Assembly: GCA_021234155.1 (NCBI GenBank)
Contig: JAJEKV010000032.1
Location: 10,792,099 to 10,856,098, forward strand
Source: Isoetes taiwanensis
Lineage: Eukaryota > Streptophyta > Lycopodiopsida > Isoetales > Isoetaceae
DNA: 64,000 nucleotides
Reading direction: 5' to 3'
Shown: positions 22,803-32,165 of the stretch, piece after piece
Numbering within the stretch: the stretch's first letter is position 1
Layout of the letters: each line of letters starts with the position of its first letter
The notes under the pieces: generated by a model
Database searches by the model: none
Seen by the model: the letters and a program-made list of their open reading frames with translations, nothing else
Told to the model about the DNA's origin: nothing
Position numbers and translations under genes: made by a program

Positions 22803-23141
22803 TCACAGAGCAAATTGCGTGACAGGTCTGACATTTGCCGTGACATTTGTCGTGACGATGCCAGGTGGGCGATGGCATTTTTTAGGCAAATTTTGATCAG
22901 ACGCTTTGACACATGGGACATTAATGCCTTGGATTTGCAAGGAGTCGTCAGAAGCAGTTCTCCCACTATGCTGGACACCAAGTTCCTCATTCAGATTGCA
23001 TTTTGTTGCTTCTCTAAAGATGTTGGACTGAGGATATGGGAGTCCCACTTTTTGACTACCCAATCTTCTCGTTGTAGAAATTCTAGGGGTAAATCCATAT
23101 GTCATTTCTAATTCCTTCTTTTTTCTCTTTCTCTGGATCAA
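22803..23141 (-). CDS. Unrecognised open frame, possibly an exon remnant
   Basis: A 112-residue open frame starting MIQRKRKKKELE, with mixed composition. I do not recognise a family. It lies downstream, on the same strand, of the B3-domain fragment and could be a later exon of that broken gene, but no motif or splice site proves this. The upper end overlaps the CACTA subterminal repeats, so at least the last residues are not genic. Confidence 0.2.
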   Translation of the reverse strand: MIQRKRKKKELEMTYGFTPRISTTRRLGSQKVGLPYPQSNIFREATKCNLNEELGVQHSGRTASDDSLQIQGINVPCVKASDQNLPKKCHRPPGIVTTNVTANVRPVTQFAL

Positions 23142-23639
23142 CCAGAAGCTAAATTATGAGCTCAAAAAATTCTGGATCAACCATCTCCAACTCCATGTCC
23201 ATCACTAAATTCATCTGCTTTTTCAAAATACCCATAGCACAAATAGGCCTATATAAATTAAAACAAGCAATATTATTGTCATATCCTTATTCATCGTGGC
23301 ATTCATCTTCTTGATATCCATCCTGATCATATTCATCTTCTTCATATTTTTATCTTCAAATTCCATTTTGAAAAACTGATTTCAGAAATCTATATCATAT
23401 CATATATCCAGTTTTTTTGTATTCTACATCATGCTTATATACATAAGGCGATTGCCTCAAAAATTACGGATCAACTATAAGCTAAATCCCGAGCTCAAAA
23501 AATTACGGATCAACCAGAGCTAATCGAGCTCAAAACTACCATATTATAGTTATATCAAAGATAGAATTTAAGTTGCTTCAATACCAAATATCGACTCCAA
23601 AGCGACTGAAAACTTTTCACAGAAAGGGCTGTTGCATCC

Positions 23640-24010
23640 TCGCATCAACATTTGTAATTTCCAAAGACCACAGAAGGATCCCTTCGCCAGCTGATGTAAA
23701 ATTTTTTACCTTGGATATCTCTCTCAAACGAAACCACATCATTCACCTGCAAATTCTTTGCCTTGACAAATCTGCTCCAGCCTTTTGTGAAGACATAACT
23801 TTGGGAACTATCCCAATAACAGTATCTAAATTTCCACATGCATTGATTTTCATCTTTTTTTTTTTCTCCACAATTCCATCATAAGGCAAATGTAAAGCCT
23901 GCGTTGATTTTTGGAATGACGAGCTGAAACAAAAATCCAACGCAGAATCAGTTATCAAATCAAGCTGCCCACTTGGTTGCACAAGCACGAAATGAAATGC
24001 CAGTCTCAAG
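23640..24010 (-). pseudogene. B3 DNA-binding domain fragment (RAV/NGATHA-like)
   Basis: The minus strand encodes [20 protein letters not shown] then [15 protein letters not shown] and FYISWRR. This is the C-terminal half of a B3 DNA-binding domain of the RAV/NGATHA type (W.FRY.YW.SSQSYV.TKGWS.FVK...L..GD.V.F). The residues before it (DENQC in front of MWKF) continue in frame only if a homopolymer of 11 T at about 23865-23875 had one base more, so the reading frame is broken there. No N-terminal half of the domain was found. In intact proteins the domain binds CACCTG-like sites in nuclear DNA. This copy is partial and most likely dead, unless the homopolymer is a sequencing error. Confidence 0.75.
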
Positions 24011-24196
24011 GACTTTCTTATCTAACCAATCTACACTATCTTGAGAGCCAACTAGATCCACCACAGAAATATCTGGTGGAGTGTCTAGCATAATATCCTC
24101 TAGGCTGAACTTTTGTGGCACGCATGGCTCAGTATCAAACGTGAATCCAAGCTCTCTTAAAAGATGACGCGCATCATTTTCTATACTCCTTGCCAA
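23960..24196 (-). CDS. Unrecognised short open frame upstream of B3 fragment
   Basis: 78 residues beginning MARSIENDARHLLRELGF, acidic in the middle, with a stop at the end. It lies just upstream of, and on the same strand as, the B3 fragment, so it may derive from the same gene, but its frame overlaps that of the neighbour. No family recognised. Confidence 0.2.
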   Translation of the reverse strand: MARSIENDARHLLRELGFTFDTEPCVPQKFSLEDIMLDTPPDISVVDLVGSQDSVDWLDKKVLETGISFRACATKWAA

Positions 24197-24339
24197 CCCT
24201 GATTGTTTGCACCTTGATTGTTTGCCCTAAATCGCTTTAAAAACAATGGGAACATGAATTGAAGGAAAAAGTAGTACCATCTGTCAAGCTATCTGTGTAC
24301 ATATACCATGAAGATCAGAGAAGAATAAATTGTGTTGAA

Positions 24340-24530
24340 TTTTGTAAGCACGACATTGTGCTTACTACATATGGAACCATTTGTTCTGAATTACAGAAAG
24401 CCATCTGAAGAGGATGAAAAGAAGCAGCCCCCGTGCTAAAGGGGCACAATTGTCGAACATTAGGTGGTTTAGAATTATTCTGGATGAAGCTCAATCCATT
24501 AGAAATGCTCACATTAAAAGTTCATGTGTG
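24340..24530 (+). pseudogene. SNF2-type helicase fragment (RAD5/HLTF-like)
   Basis: Two short in-order pieces on the plus strand match the SNF2 ATPase core. KHDIVLTTYGTICSE is the D.V.T(T/S)Y..L..E motif (Ib), and about 50 residues later comes IRWFRIILDEAQSIRN, the DEXH-type Walker B motif (II), here DEAQ as in RAD5/RAD16/HLTF relatives. A frameshift and stops lie between them, and no other helicase motif is present nearby. Intact members are nuclear ATP-driven chromatin or repair translocases. This is a relic of one or two exons. Confidence 0.7.
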
Positions 24531-24584
24531 CTTCTTTGGGGGCTTAAGGGCACAATGAAGATGGTGCCTTTTACGGAACATGCG

Positions 24585-24622
24585 ACCTTCTACGACACAT
24601 ATGTCACATACGTCACATATAC
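24585..24622 (+). repeat. CACTA-subterminal-like CACATACGTCACATA words
   Basis: The stretch ACACATATGTCACATACG and CACATATACG matches the word set repeated at 26380-26545 beside the CACTA terminus. It directly precedes the heat-shock-element cluster. Confidence 0.5.
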
Positions 24623-24646
24623 GAAAGTTCTAGAATGTTCTAGAAA
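24622..24646 (+). promoter_or_regulatory. Perfect heat shock element, five pentamers
   Basis: Five contiguous alternating nGAAn/nTTCn pentamers: cGAAa gTTCt aGAAt gTTCt aGAAa. Three in a row already define a heat-shock-factor binding site. No gene start is evident within a few hundred bases on either strand, so the target, if any, is unclear. Confidence 0.7.
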
Positions 24647-24697
24647 GTTTTAAAAAGTTTTAAAATATAAGAGAATCTTGGGTGAGCCTAAGGAATC

Positions 24698-24737
24698 CTT
24701 CTAGAAAATTCCAGAATGTTGTAGAAAGTTCTAGAAT
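24698..24737 (+). promoter_or_regulatory. Extended heat shock element, eight pentamers
   Basis: Eight contiguous pentamers (cTTCt aGAAa aTTCc aGAAt gTTGt aGAAa gTTCt aGAAt) with a single mismatch (TTG for TTC). With the five-pentamer site about 50 bases away this is a strong predicted heat-shock-factor binding cluster. It may reflect a repeated TTCTAGAA palindrome, but the phase is kept exactly. Confidence 0.7.
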
Positions 24738-25004
24738 GAATGTTGCGAGAGAATACACTTATTTTCTTCCCAAAGCATTTTGCTAGATGACCAATTAAAA
24801 TATTTTGGTTCAACCAACTCCACAATTCTCTTGATTTTCGATGAACAAACTTGTCCAAGAAGGCAATGACCTCCACAACCTCAGAATGGCCATAATGAAG
24901 AAATTAAAAAGAGGCGGTTAAGAGATTTCTCGAAAAAGCGCATGATTTTTTCTTTGTATGTTTGGATTTGTCGGATCATACAATCGATCAAAGAAAGAAC
25001 CCAT

Positions 25005-25805
25005 AAAATCTTGGCGCTCAAAGCGGAACAAGTTCATGAGTCATGAAGCGAAAACAATCGAGCATGGCGTTAAAAAGCGCACCAAAGGATCGATTTTGGC
25101 ATGTAGGGAGCGTAAGAGAGGTCTTTTTTCCGGTATTGGGTGTTCGTGAAGAACCCCGGCGATGTCGGCAAGCTCAACCGCCTTGTGATCCCTAAGCTCC
25201 AGTGAAGCCCATTTTCCTTTGCACCATGACATGCTCGCTTTGAAGACTTCCAAGGTAACGGTGGCGGTTTAGATACTCTTCTACGGCATAGCGGCCCGGA
25301 GCTATGTTCCAATTCCACTTTCCATGTATGGATCTCCGAAACAAGGCCATCAGCGGGTGTAGCCACATAGTATCTCGGCTTTTCAAAATCCTCATCAATG
25401 GGGTCGGCTTCATATGGAACTTGTGCAATTGAAACATAAATTCCTCCACCATCATATATCACAAAATCATCCGGACGTTTGGCGGGTAAAGTTGCAAGTT
25501 CAAGCATTCGCTTGATTCCAACCTTGATGTTGATCTTTCAACTTCCATAGTGCCATTAGAATTACTTGTATACCCAAAGATGAGATTTTAGATCATAACC
25601 TTCTTCCCCTGTATTGGCGTATCCATATGTGCTTCTTTGGTTTCTTTGATATAGTTCGGACAATATTTTTCAAGCTCTTGCAAGCTCTCAAAGCCCCCAA
25701 AAAAACCATTTTTCCGCAGATTCGGTTTTACGAAGAGTCTAGATGAAGGAGGTAATTCGGGACGTCGCAAAACCCACGCCGCTAAATGACCATTCTCTTT
25801 CACAT
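25005..25805 (-). pseudogene. Broken unidentified gene, about 250 residues in shifted frames
   Basis: Three overlapping minus-strand frames carry what looks like one protein. From high to low coordinates these are MKENGHLAAWVLRRPELPPS (25803-25588), then DDFVIYDGGGIYVSIAQVP with YYVATPADGLVSEIHTWKVE (25480-25300), then SMSWCKGKWASLELRDHKA with VELADIAGVLHEHPIPEKRP (25240-25100). Composition is protein-like and the order is sensible, but at least two frameshifts separate the parts. I do not recognise the family. The upstream end (about 25764-25805) resembles the CACTA-end sequence at 26865-26905, suggesting an association with a transposon. Confidence 0.35.
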
Positions 25806-26340
25806 CTAGAGATAAGATTACTTCGGAAAGACACGATGAAGCCGCATTGATATGGACGGATCAATGGGTCAATAATCAATAAATCCCTTTTTAGGGGATG
25901 TTTTGAATTAACGCTATGTTTCGTGAATTCGCCATCGACCTAAACCTAGAATCCGCCATTAGGACGTCGGGACAAGTTTACCGCAAGTCATATTAAACAC
26001 TATAATGCTTCACGGACAAAAGGTAAAAGTGTGGGATTTTTCTTGTGTTCTTGCACAAATTTTAAGGCTTTATCCCTGTTCTTCTCTCAAAGAACAATGA
26101 TTGACAACAAGCCTATTGTCAAGTTACCTTCAAGGATTGTAAACTTGGAACAACTAGATTTTGACACGTAACAACGTCGGTTTTATAATGAACAATTTAT
26201 AGCGGTAGCATATCTATCGTGATGATGCATGCGCAGCAACACGCTTAAATGAAGCCTGCGGGTTGGTCCCGTCGTCGAGTCTTTTTTAGACGGTATCAAT
26301 CGCATGCACTATTGAATTTGTAATCCTAAAAACCATTAAC
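25805..26340. other. No supported gene
   Basis: Mixed-composition sequence without protein-like open frames. It leads into the subterminal repeats of the CACTA end at 26933. Confidence 0.4.
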
Positions 26341-26933
26341 AACCGTGATATAAAAATATCACGTCACATCACGACCACCTACGTCACATATAACGTCATG
26401 GACGCGTGTCATATCGTCCACATATACATACCGGCGTGTCATATACGTCACATATACGTCTTGGCGTGTCATATCGTCACATACGTCATATATACGTCTT
26501 GGCGTGTCATATACGACACATACGTCACATACGTCACATATATACGACGCCGCATGCGGCGTCCGCGTAAATAAACATCCACCGGGCGAGACACACATGC
26601 CGTCCACCAGCGCCAAGCACCTCGGGCGTATGTGGCGTCAGCATGCGTCGTCGAAGCTAATCGCATCGCGCGATGCGGGTAGCGGCGTATAGCGCCCACT
26701 GGCGTGACACACATGCGTCCACTCGGGCGTAAGCGCCCACGGCATGCCGGATCGCCACGTCCGCGATTGTCGACGTCGCACCACACGCCGCATCGCGGCG
26801 GTTCCGCGACGATGACGTCGCGCATTGGCGCCGCATGGTGACGTTATTTGCGACGTCACGTCGCACAGACGTCGCAAGCCCACGTCGCTAAATGTCCATT
26901 CTCTTGTTGTGAATATCACTTTCTTTCTGCTAG
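26340..26933. mobile_element. CACTA transposon end with terminal repeat
   Basis: The right edge reads ...TTTCTTTCTGCTAGTG. Its reverse complement, CACTAGCAGAAAGAAA, is a CACTA-type terminal inverted repeat at 26918-26933. Inside it lie dense subterminal words (CGTCACATA, GGCGTGTCATAT, the palindrome-like GACGCCGCATGCGGCGTC near 26546, and GACGTCGC). The base triplet just outside is TAT, a possible target duplication. The partner end was not found in the window. All open frames inside this block are chance products of the repeat words. Confidence 0.7.
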
Positions 26934-27090
26934 TGTATGTCATTGTCAATCCTGATTCCAAGCGTATGTGTTCATTTGCACCAAAAGTTTTTACCAACAC
27001 ACCATTTAAATCCAAGACAATGAGTTTATCTTTTGCTGCCAAATCAATATTTAGTACGTTGGAACATCCTGAATACCTACACAACAGGAA
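26934..27090 (-). pseudogene. FCP1/HAD-like phosphatase fragment cut by a transposon end
   Basis: The minus strand reads LNIDLAAKDKLIVLDLNGVL and continues V-KTFGANEHIRLESG. KLIVLDLNGVLV is the start of an FCP1/NIF-type HAD phosphatase domain (LDL(D/N)(G/E).L), where the first Asp is the catalytic nucleophile; the second acidic position is Asn here. The coding sequence runs directly into the CACTA terminal repeat at 26933, so the exon is truncated by the insertion. No further HAD motifs are present. Intact proteins remove phosphate from protein or small-molecule substrates; this fragment cannot. Confidence 0.6.
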
Positions 27091-27340
27091 TTACTACATG
27101 AATAAATAGATGAAAATGAAAATGAAAATGAAAAATGGGTTGAATGTGGAAACCTTTCTGTATCAACAGCAGGATTCTCTGACCTAACAGAATCAACTGG
27201 TAATCCTACAGTGAATGCAACAAAAGAAAATCAATAATATTCAATGTTTTAAGCAACACTAAGTTGTGGCCTTGGCGGCACTTCCCCTGCCCGACTTTCC
27301 GGGTTTTGTAAGGGCATCAATCACTTGTTGAAGATCGGGC

Positions 27341-28935
27341 TCACGAAACTTGAGGGGCGGGTCGCATTTTCTTGAGAAAACACTTTGATAGGTGTGGTGT
27401 CATGATTGAGCCGCTTCTGCATCTTTCACGATCTTGTCTTCTTGTTCTCTTTCTTGTAGCCTGAACAACTTCTTTGCTATCCTCCAGCTTACCCCTCTTT
27501 GTTCTTCTGCCCTTTCCTTTTGACAAAAATTCACCCAAGTTGCCCTCATCTAATGGAATTACTTCCTCAACTTCCTTAAGTGCTTCAGTTTGTACACTCG
27601 GGTCTGTTGTTTTTTCCACAACTGGTGCTGTGTTTACAACTTCTTCTATAGCTTCTTGGACAGCTTCTTGGATTGGTGTTGGTGGTTCTGCTGTTACATT
27701 CAAATCAGTCACAATTGACTGTACTCCTATAGGACTTTGCAGGTGTTGTGCATCTTCAAATGAAGCCAATGTCCTTCTTTGAACCATGTAGGGTGAGACC
27801 TCAATTGCAGGACGGATTAACACATCCTTTTTTAGTGTACTATTTGAAGCACCTGCAAGATGGCCAAAACCTAGCTCGTCAAATACACCCTCTGGCACCT
27901 TTCCAGGGCAACCATGAATACATTGTCCTCCTCTCAACAATGAACAACAAGCTATATGATACTCATGTTGGCAATTCAGTGCTAAACTTAACATGTAAGC
28001 TTTAGTGAATTCCAGACCACATGTTGCACATGTATAAAATAGATCTTGCACTAACAACTTATCTCGTATAATAGTAGAGATACTAAATGTTGCAGGAGTA
28101 TCCATTTTCAGCTTCCACAAATTATTTATGTAGAAATGCGTAAGGATTTTGTTCTTCTTGAGAACTTTTAACTCCTCCTCAAGTTTGATTTTACATTTGA
28201 CCTACTCATTAATGGATGTAGGGTTCATTGCTTTTTGTACCTTGTTTCTGTGCCAAGTTTCCATCCGGACGATCTGCTCCAAATCTTTAATTTTACGCCT
28301 CCAACTCACAGTTTGGATTAAGCTTGAACTCCTCTGTTTTGTAGCCAAATCATTTGTGCTTTGTCTTAAACTGTTCTCGACCTCTTCCAACATCATTTTT
28401 GTACTTCCGGAGGCCTTCTCATTGCCTTTCAACTCACTTCCCTCACGCTTTGATTCTTTGTAATAAGTAAAATTGCTTTTCCAATCTCCTGTAGTGCATT
28501 CTCTAAGGTTTTTATGTTTTCATCACATGCAATGATCTCATTTGATCCAGTTGCCACCTTTGGCTTTGCCTTCATTTCAGTTTTCCTAACATGTGCTACA
28601 ACATCTGCCTTTGTTTTTACTTGTCTATTGTTGTGGTATCTTTGGCATTTACCCGCGACAAATGCACGGCCAGATTTACTTTTGTGTTCCTCGGGTGCAA
28701 CTATTGATCTAGTGCAATTTTCAAACGCAAAAGCAAGGGCCAGTTGCTTTCTTACTTCTTTGTTGTGACAATTCTTGTAGATTTTTCGGCAGAGTGTTTC
28801 CAACTTCTCTTGAAGATGCTCCTTTGCACAGTGCCATTTTATCTTTCCCTTGTTCATCTTCTTTGTCCAAACAGATTCCCAATCTCGACCCGTGACATTA
28901 TTTTCCAACCAAGTTTCTTCCTCGTGGGGCTTCAC
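27341..28935 (-). pseudogene. Coiled-coil and RING-like zinc-finger protein, broken
   Basis: Three minus-strand frames form one lysine-rich protein. 28935-28429 is basic, with a Cys/His group (WHCAKEH...LCRKIYKNCH). 28432-28202 is a coiled-coil helix; joining it to the first needs a frameshift. 28120-27341 is in the same frame as the second but separated from it by one TAG at 28202-28204. The last part holds a cysteine/histidine cluster (CATCG...LNCQHEYHIACC then GGQCIHGC) spaced like a RING or PHD-like finger, then an acidic, Val/Glu-rich stretch and a KGKGRRTKRG basic patch typical of nuclear proteins. I do not recognise the family. It may be transposon-associated. At least two disabling changes make it a likely pseudogene. 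Confidence 0.45.
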
Positions 28936-29051
28936 CCCCGAATTGCACAGACCTCTGATGGGTGTGAAGGGCTTCGACGTCCGCGAGTTTCAGCACTTAA
29001 AGTGCTTAAATGCTTCGCCAAAAGTTGTACCCCACTAGCGATTTTACACCC

Positions 29052-30310
29052 AATACATAGATTGTAATGGTCAAGCTGTTGAGATAGATTATGAAAAAAG
29101 GGGCGAACTCCATGAAGTAATCACATCTTTTGCTGATGAGGCTCTTAGGATATTGTGCTTAATCATAAAAGATTTGGCGAATAAACCTTCAAAGGAAGGC
29201 CCTATCTCCCAAGATGGATTCACTTGTTTGGCGGGTGTAGAAATCAAAGATTCGGTTCGCCCAAGTGTGAAGGAGCTGTAAAGCTTTGCCAGTCGGTTGG
29301 CATCAAAGTTCGCACGGTGACTGGCGACAATGTGAACACAACAAAGGCAATTGCACGAGAATGTGCCATTTTGACAGATGGTGAGGTAATTGAGGGTCCT
29401 GCATTTAGGCAGCTGAACGAAGAGGAGATGAGAGAACTCATTCCCAACTTACAAGTAAGATGCCCGTACTAAATTGAGAGCTTTTACAGAATTTTCTGTC
29501 TCATAGTTGACTTATACAATTTTCAGGTGATGGCTAGGTCTCATCCTCTAGATAAGTATATACTGGTGAAACAACTTCATACAATGCAAGAAGTTGTTGC
29601 CGTGACAGGTGATGGGACAAATGATGCACACCTGCCTTGCATGAATGAGATGTTGGCTTGGCAATGGGTATAGCTGGAACAGAGGTAATGAGCTCAAGTT
29701 TCTAAGCCCTTGTGTTCTGTATTTGTAAAGACTGCCAATACTGGGGAAAATTGTCTATTTGTTTGTGTCCCTTATTAAAGGCTTGAATGTCTAGGTTACT
29801 TTGTCTTCTTAATGGAGCTCTACTTTTAACGTAATTTAGCATTTTCCTAAAGCTTTTTATTCATTTTATTCAAAACATGTAGCAAAGAAAAGTACCGATA
29901 TCATTATACTGGATGATAAATTCCAGACCATTGTGACAGTTGCCAAGTGGGGTCGATCTGTGTATATAAACATTCAAAAGTTTGTGCAGTTCCAACTCAC
30001 AGTTAATCTTGTTGCTCTAGTTTTGAACTTCACTTCTGCTTGCCTTACAAATATACACAAAGCTTTTAACAAAGGCAATTTATATGTATGTTAATCCTAA
30101 CAGCTGATTGTATATTGCAGGCAAGGCACCACTTACAGCTATCCAACTTCTTTGGGTTAACCTTATAATGGATACCCTTGGGGCCTTGGCATTGGCAACT
30201 GAGCCACCATATGATGAGCTGATGCAAAAACCCCTTGTTGGCTAGAAGGAAAACCTTATTAGCAGCGTTATGTGGCGAAATATTATTGTTCAAGCTGTTT
30301 ATAGCTAATT
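29052..30310 (+). pseudogene. Autoinhibited plasma-membrane-type Ca2+-ATPase (ACA) fragment
   Basis: Four exon-like pieces in order match the C-terminal half of plant P2B Ca2+-ATPases. About 29060-29455 includes VRTVTGDNVNTTKAIAREC. About 29526-29683 includes VMARSHPLDKYILVKQL and VTGDGTNDA, the P-domain hinge. About 29883-30045 includes IILDDKFQTIVTVAKWGRSV and the QFQLTVN membrane helix. About 30121-30310 includes [20 protein letters not shown]. Splice signals survive (donor after NLQ at 29455, acceptors at 29525 and 30120). It is broken by a frameshift at the VKE-AVKLC junction (about 29274), another after GDGTNDA, and in-frame stops after PLVG and VYS. The phosphorylated Asp region and transporter N-terminus are absent. 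Intact ACAs pump Ca2+ out of the cytosol and are relieved by calmodulin. Confidence 0.9.
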
Positions 30311-30412
30311 GTGTTGTCAATTTTGGAAATTTAGGAAAGCCTCTGCAGGCCAAAGAAATGCTACTGATTCCTACCTATGTGAGGACCGGCGGGAACTGCT
30401 TCAGACAGTGGC

Positions 30413-30612
30413 GGAAAAACTACAATATACCCCTAACTTTTTGCAAAATTCACAACATACCCCTAACTTTTAGAAAATTCATGAAATGCCCCTATTAGGG
30501 GCATTTTCAGGGGTATTTTGTGAATTTTTAGGGGCATTTTGTGAATTTTTAGAAAGTTAGGGGTATACTGTGAATTTTGCAAAAAGTTAGGGGTATTTTG
30601 TAGTTTTCCCCA
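30413..30612. mobile_element. Foldback (MITE-like) inverted repeat
   Basis: The left arm, 30413-30490 (AAAACTACAATATACCCC, TAACTTTTTGCAAAATTCAC, TACCCCTAACTTTTAGAAAA), is the near-perfect reverse complement of 30535-30612. The short centre contains further GGGGCATTTT words. The palindrome would fold into a hairpin of about 75 base pairs, as foldback MITEs do. It sits just after the dead Ca2+-ATPase piece. No coding capacity. Confidence 0.85.
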
Positions 30613-31050
30613 AGAAGGGAAAGGCTAATCCCTTTTTCTTTAAGGAAAAAGGGGGAAATAATTTGGCTAATCTTAAAAAAATAATGGAGTACTTGTTTTA
30701 ACTACGGCTATTTTTTATTTTTTTAAAAGAAATCTCTCTTCATAAAATTCGCCGCAAAAATTGCCTAGACCCCCTAAAAAATCGCCATTTGGCTATATAT
30801 AGCCACTAATTTTTTCCATGTTGGATACATGTCCATGTGAATGGTTTTGTTGTGATGACAAGCAAAATAAGACTCGTTACTTTATAATACAGGTACATTT
30901 TTTATGTGCAAATTCATTGAATGGAACATGACACAATTTCTCACTGGCTTCCTGGCAAGCCAATCTTTTGTTTGAACTAACACAATTTGAGGTAATAAAG
31001 GTTGCTTGTATTTCAACCATGACTAGTACAGTATAGCTCATGTATTTCAA
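30613..31050. other. No supported gene
   Basis: AT-rich sequence between the foldback element and the lipase fragment. I see no conserved feature apart from an acceptor-like TGTGTTACAG at 31051-31060. Confidence 0.4.
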
Positions 31051-31060
31051 TGTGTTACAG

Positions 31061-31549
31061 GAATCCAGTTTAGGTGTTTTAGTACACCGCGGAATTTATG
31101 AAGCTGCAAAAGGGCTGTATGTGCAGATTCTGCTTGTTGTTTTGGAGCATTTGCATGCATATGATGAGAAAGGACGTATTCAATTCACAGGCTATACACT
31201 AGGTGGAAGCCCGGGGATGTTGCTTTCTCTGATGTTACAACTGCGAGGAATAATAGCATCACACATTTTGTTGCCTGTAGTTACCTTTGGTTCCCCTTGT
31301 ATCATGTGTGGAGGTGATAAGCTATTAAGAAAAATGAGTTTGCCATGGGATTACATCAAGTCAGTTGTGATGCACCGAGACATTGCCCCCCGTGTTTTTG
31401 CATGCCACTATCCTGGTCATGTTGCAAAAGTACTTGTCGAACTCTTGCAAGATCTCATGGGTCAGTCTTGCAAATGCGGCTCTTGGTATAAGAAGTCCAT
31501 AGCTCCTCTAGAAATGCCGAATCTCCCGAGCAGCTTTAGCGAAGTATGA
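31061..31549 (+). pseudogene. PLIP-type plastid lipase (class 3) exon, catalytic Ser lost
   Basis: After an acceptor (TGTGTTACAG) the plus strand encodes VHRGIYEAAKGLYVQ, then FTGYTLGGS, LLPVVTFGSPCIMCGGDKLL, VVMHRDIAPRVFACHYPGH and VAKVL. This is the class 3 lipase core of plant plastid lipases (PLIP family; thylakoid phospholipase A1). The nucleophile elbow, normally G-H-S-L-G-G, reads G-Y-T-L-G-G, so the catalytic Ser has become Thr and its neighbour His has become Tyr. The acid-residue region HRDI.PR is kept. Similarity ends near 31440, and the following codons run into sequence antisense to the next ORF. No other PLIP exon is present. It is probably a non-functional single-exon relic; a retained non-catalytic fold cannot be excluded. 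Confidence 0.85.
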
Positions 31550-32160
31550 GTCTAACTTCCGTTTCATGGGCTTTTTTGGTGGTACGGGTCTCTCTGGGGG
31601 CAGCTTCAAAGTGTTCTCTTTTGTTGGCCTTCCTCCTTCCACGTACGTCACCTTATTTGCTTCATAGTACTTGGAGTATGCCTCGTACATCTTTATGTGC
31701 TCCTTGTACTCCCTCATCTTCTTCTTGTACTCCTGCTCATGCTTGAGTACATATGACTCCCGTACCGACTTGACCTTCTTGGGATCTATTGTTGCCTTCG
31801 TCCATGTCGGGTAGGGAGGTGGTGCTACAGCTTCTTCGTTCTCAGGATTTGAAGGTCCCGATCCTTCCGCTGGGCGGGGAATTCTCCAAGCATTATTGTC
31901 CGACTCCGTTTCAGATGAAGAGGATGATGACCTATCGGGCTCCCACTCAGTTATATTGATCTCTTTGCTTGGTGTGCTCTTGATCTTCCTCCGGGGTTTC
32001 TTCAACAACTCTGGGTCTTTCCCTTTGGCCTCCTTCTGCTTCAGGCGCTCGTTAGCAACTTCAGTTACTTCATAGACTGCATTCTGTAGCTTCTCAATCT
32101 GTTTACCCTTGCATATGTCCTCTTGTGACATGCCATGCCTGGCTGCAACTTCTAAAGGAA
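31508..32160 (-). pseudogene. NDUFAF6-like (phytoene-synthase family) C-terminus fused to a Lys-rich ORF
   Basis: The minus strand reads VSYIPLEVAARHGMSQED (about 32165-32110), then ICKGKQIEKLQNAVYEVTEV with ANERLKQ. This matches the end of NDUFAF6, a mitochondrial complex I assembly factor of the squalene/phytoene synthase fold (YIP.E.A..HG...ED then ...L..AVFE.A..AN.HL). The same frame then continues open for about 160 codons of a different, charged sequence: KKPRRKIK, a Ser run, PPPYPTWTK, a long Lys/Tyr/Glu helix (EYKKKMREYKEHIKMYEAYS) and KRKLDSYFAKAAREIRHF before the stop at 31508. The second half is unrecognised. The join suggests fusion by a transposon or read-through of an exon; expression is unknown. 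Confidence 0.55.
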
Positions 32161-32165
32161 TGTAA

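Noticed and set aside
26359-26865. Open frames of 85-148 residues over the CGTCACATA region
   Set aside because: They are translations of CACTA subterminal repeat words; only the part beyond 26933 has real coding similarity.
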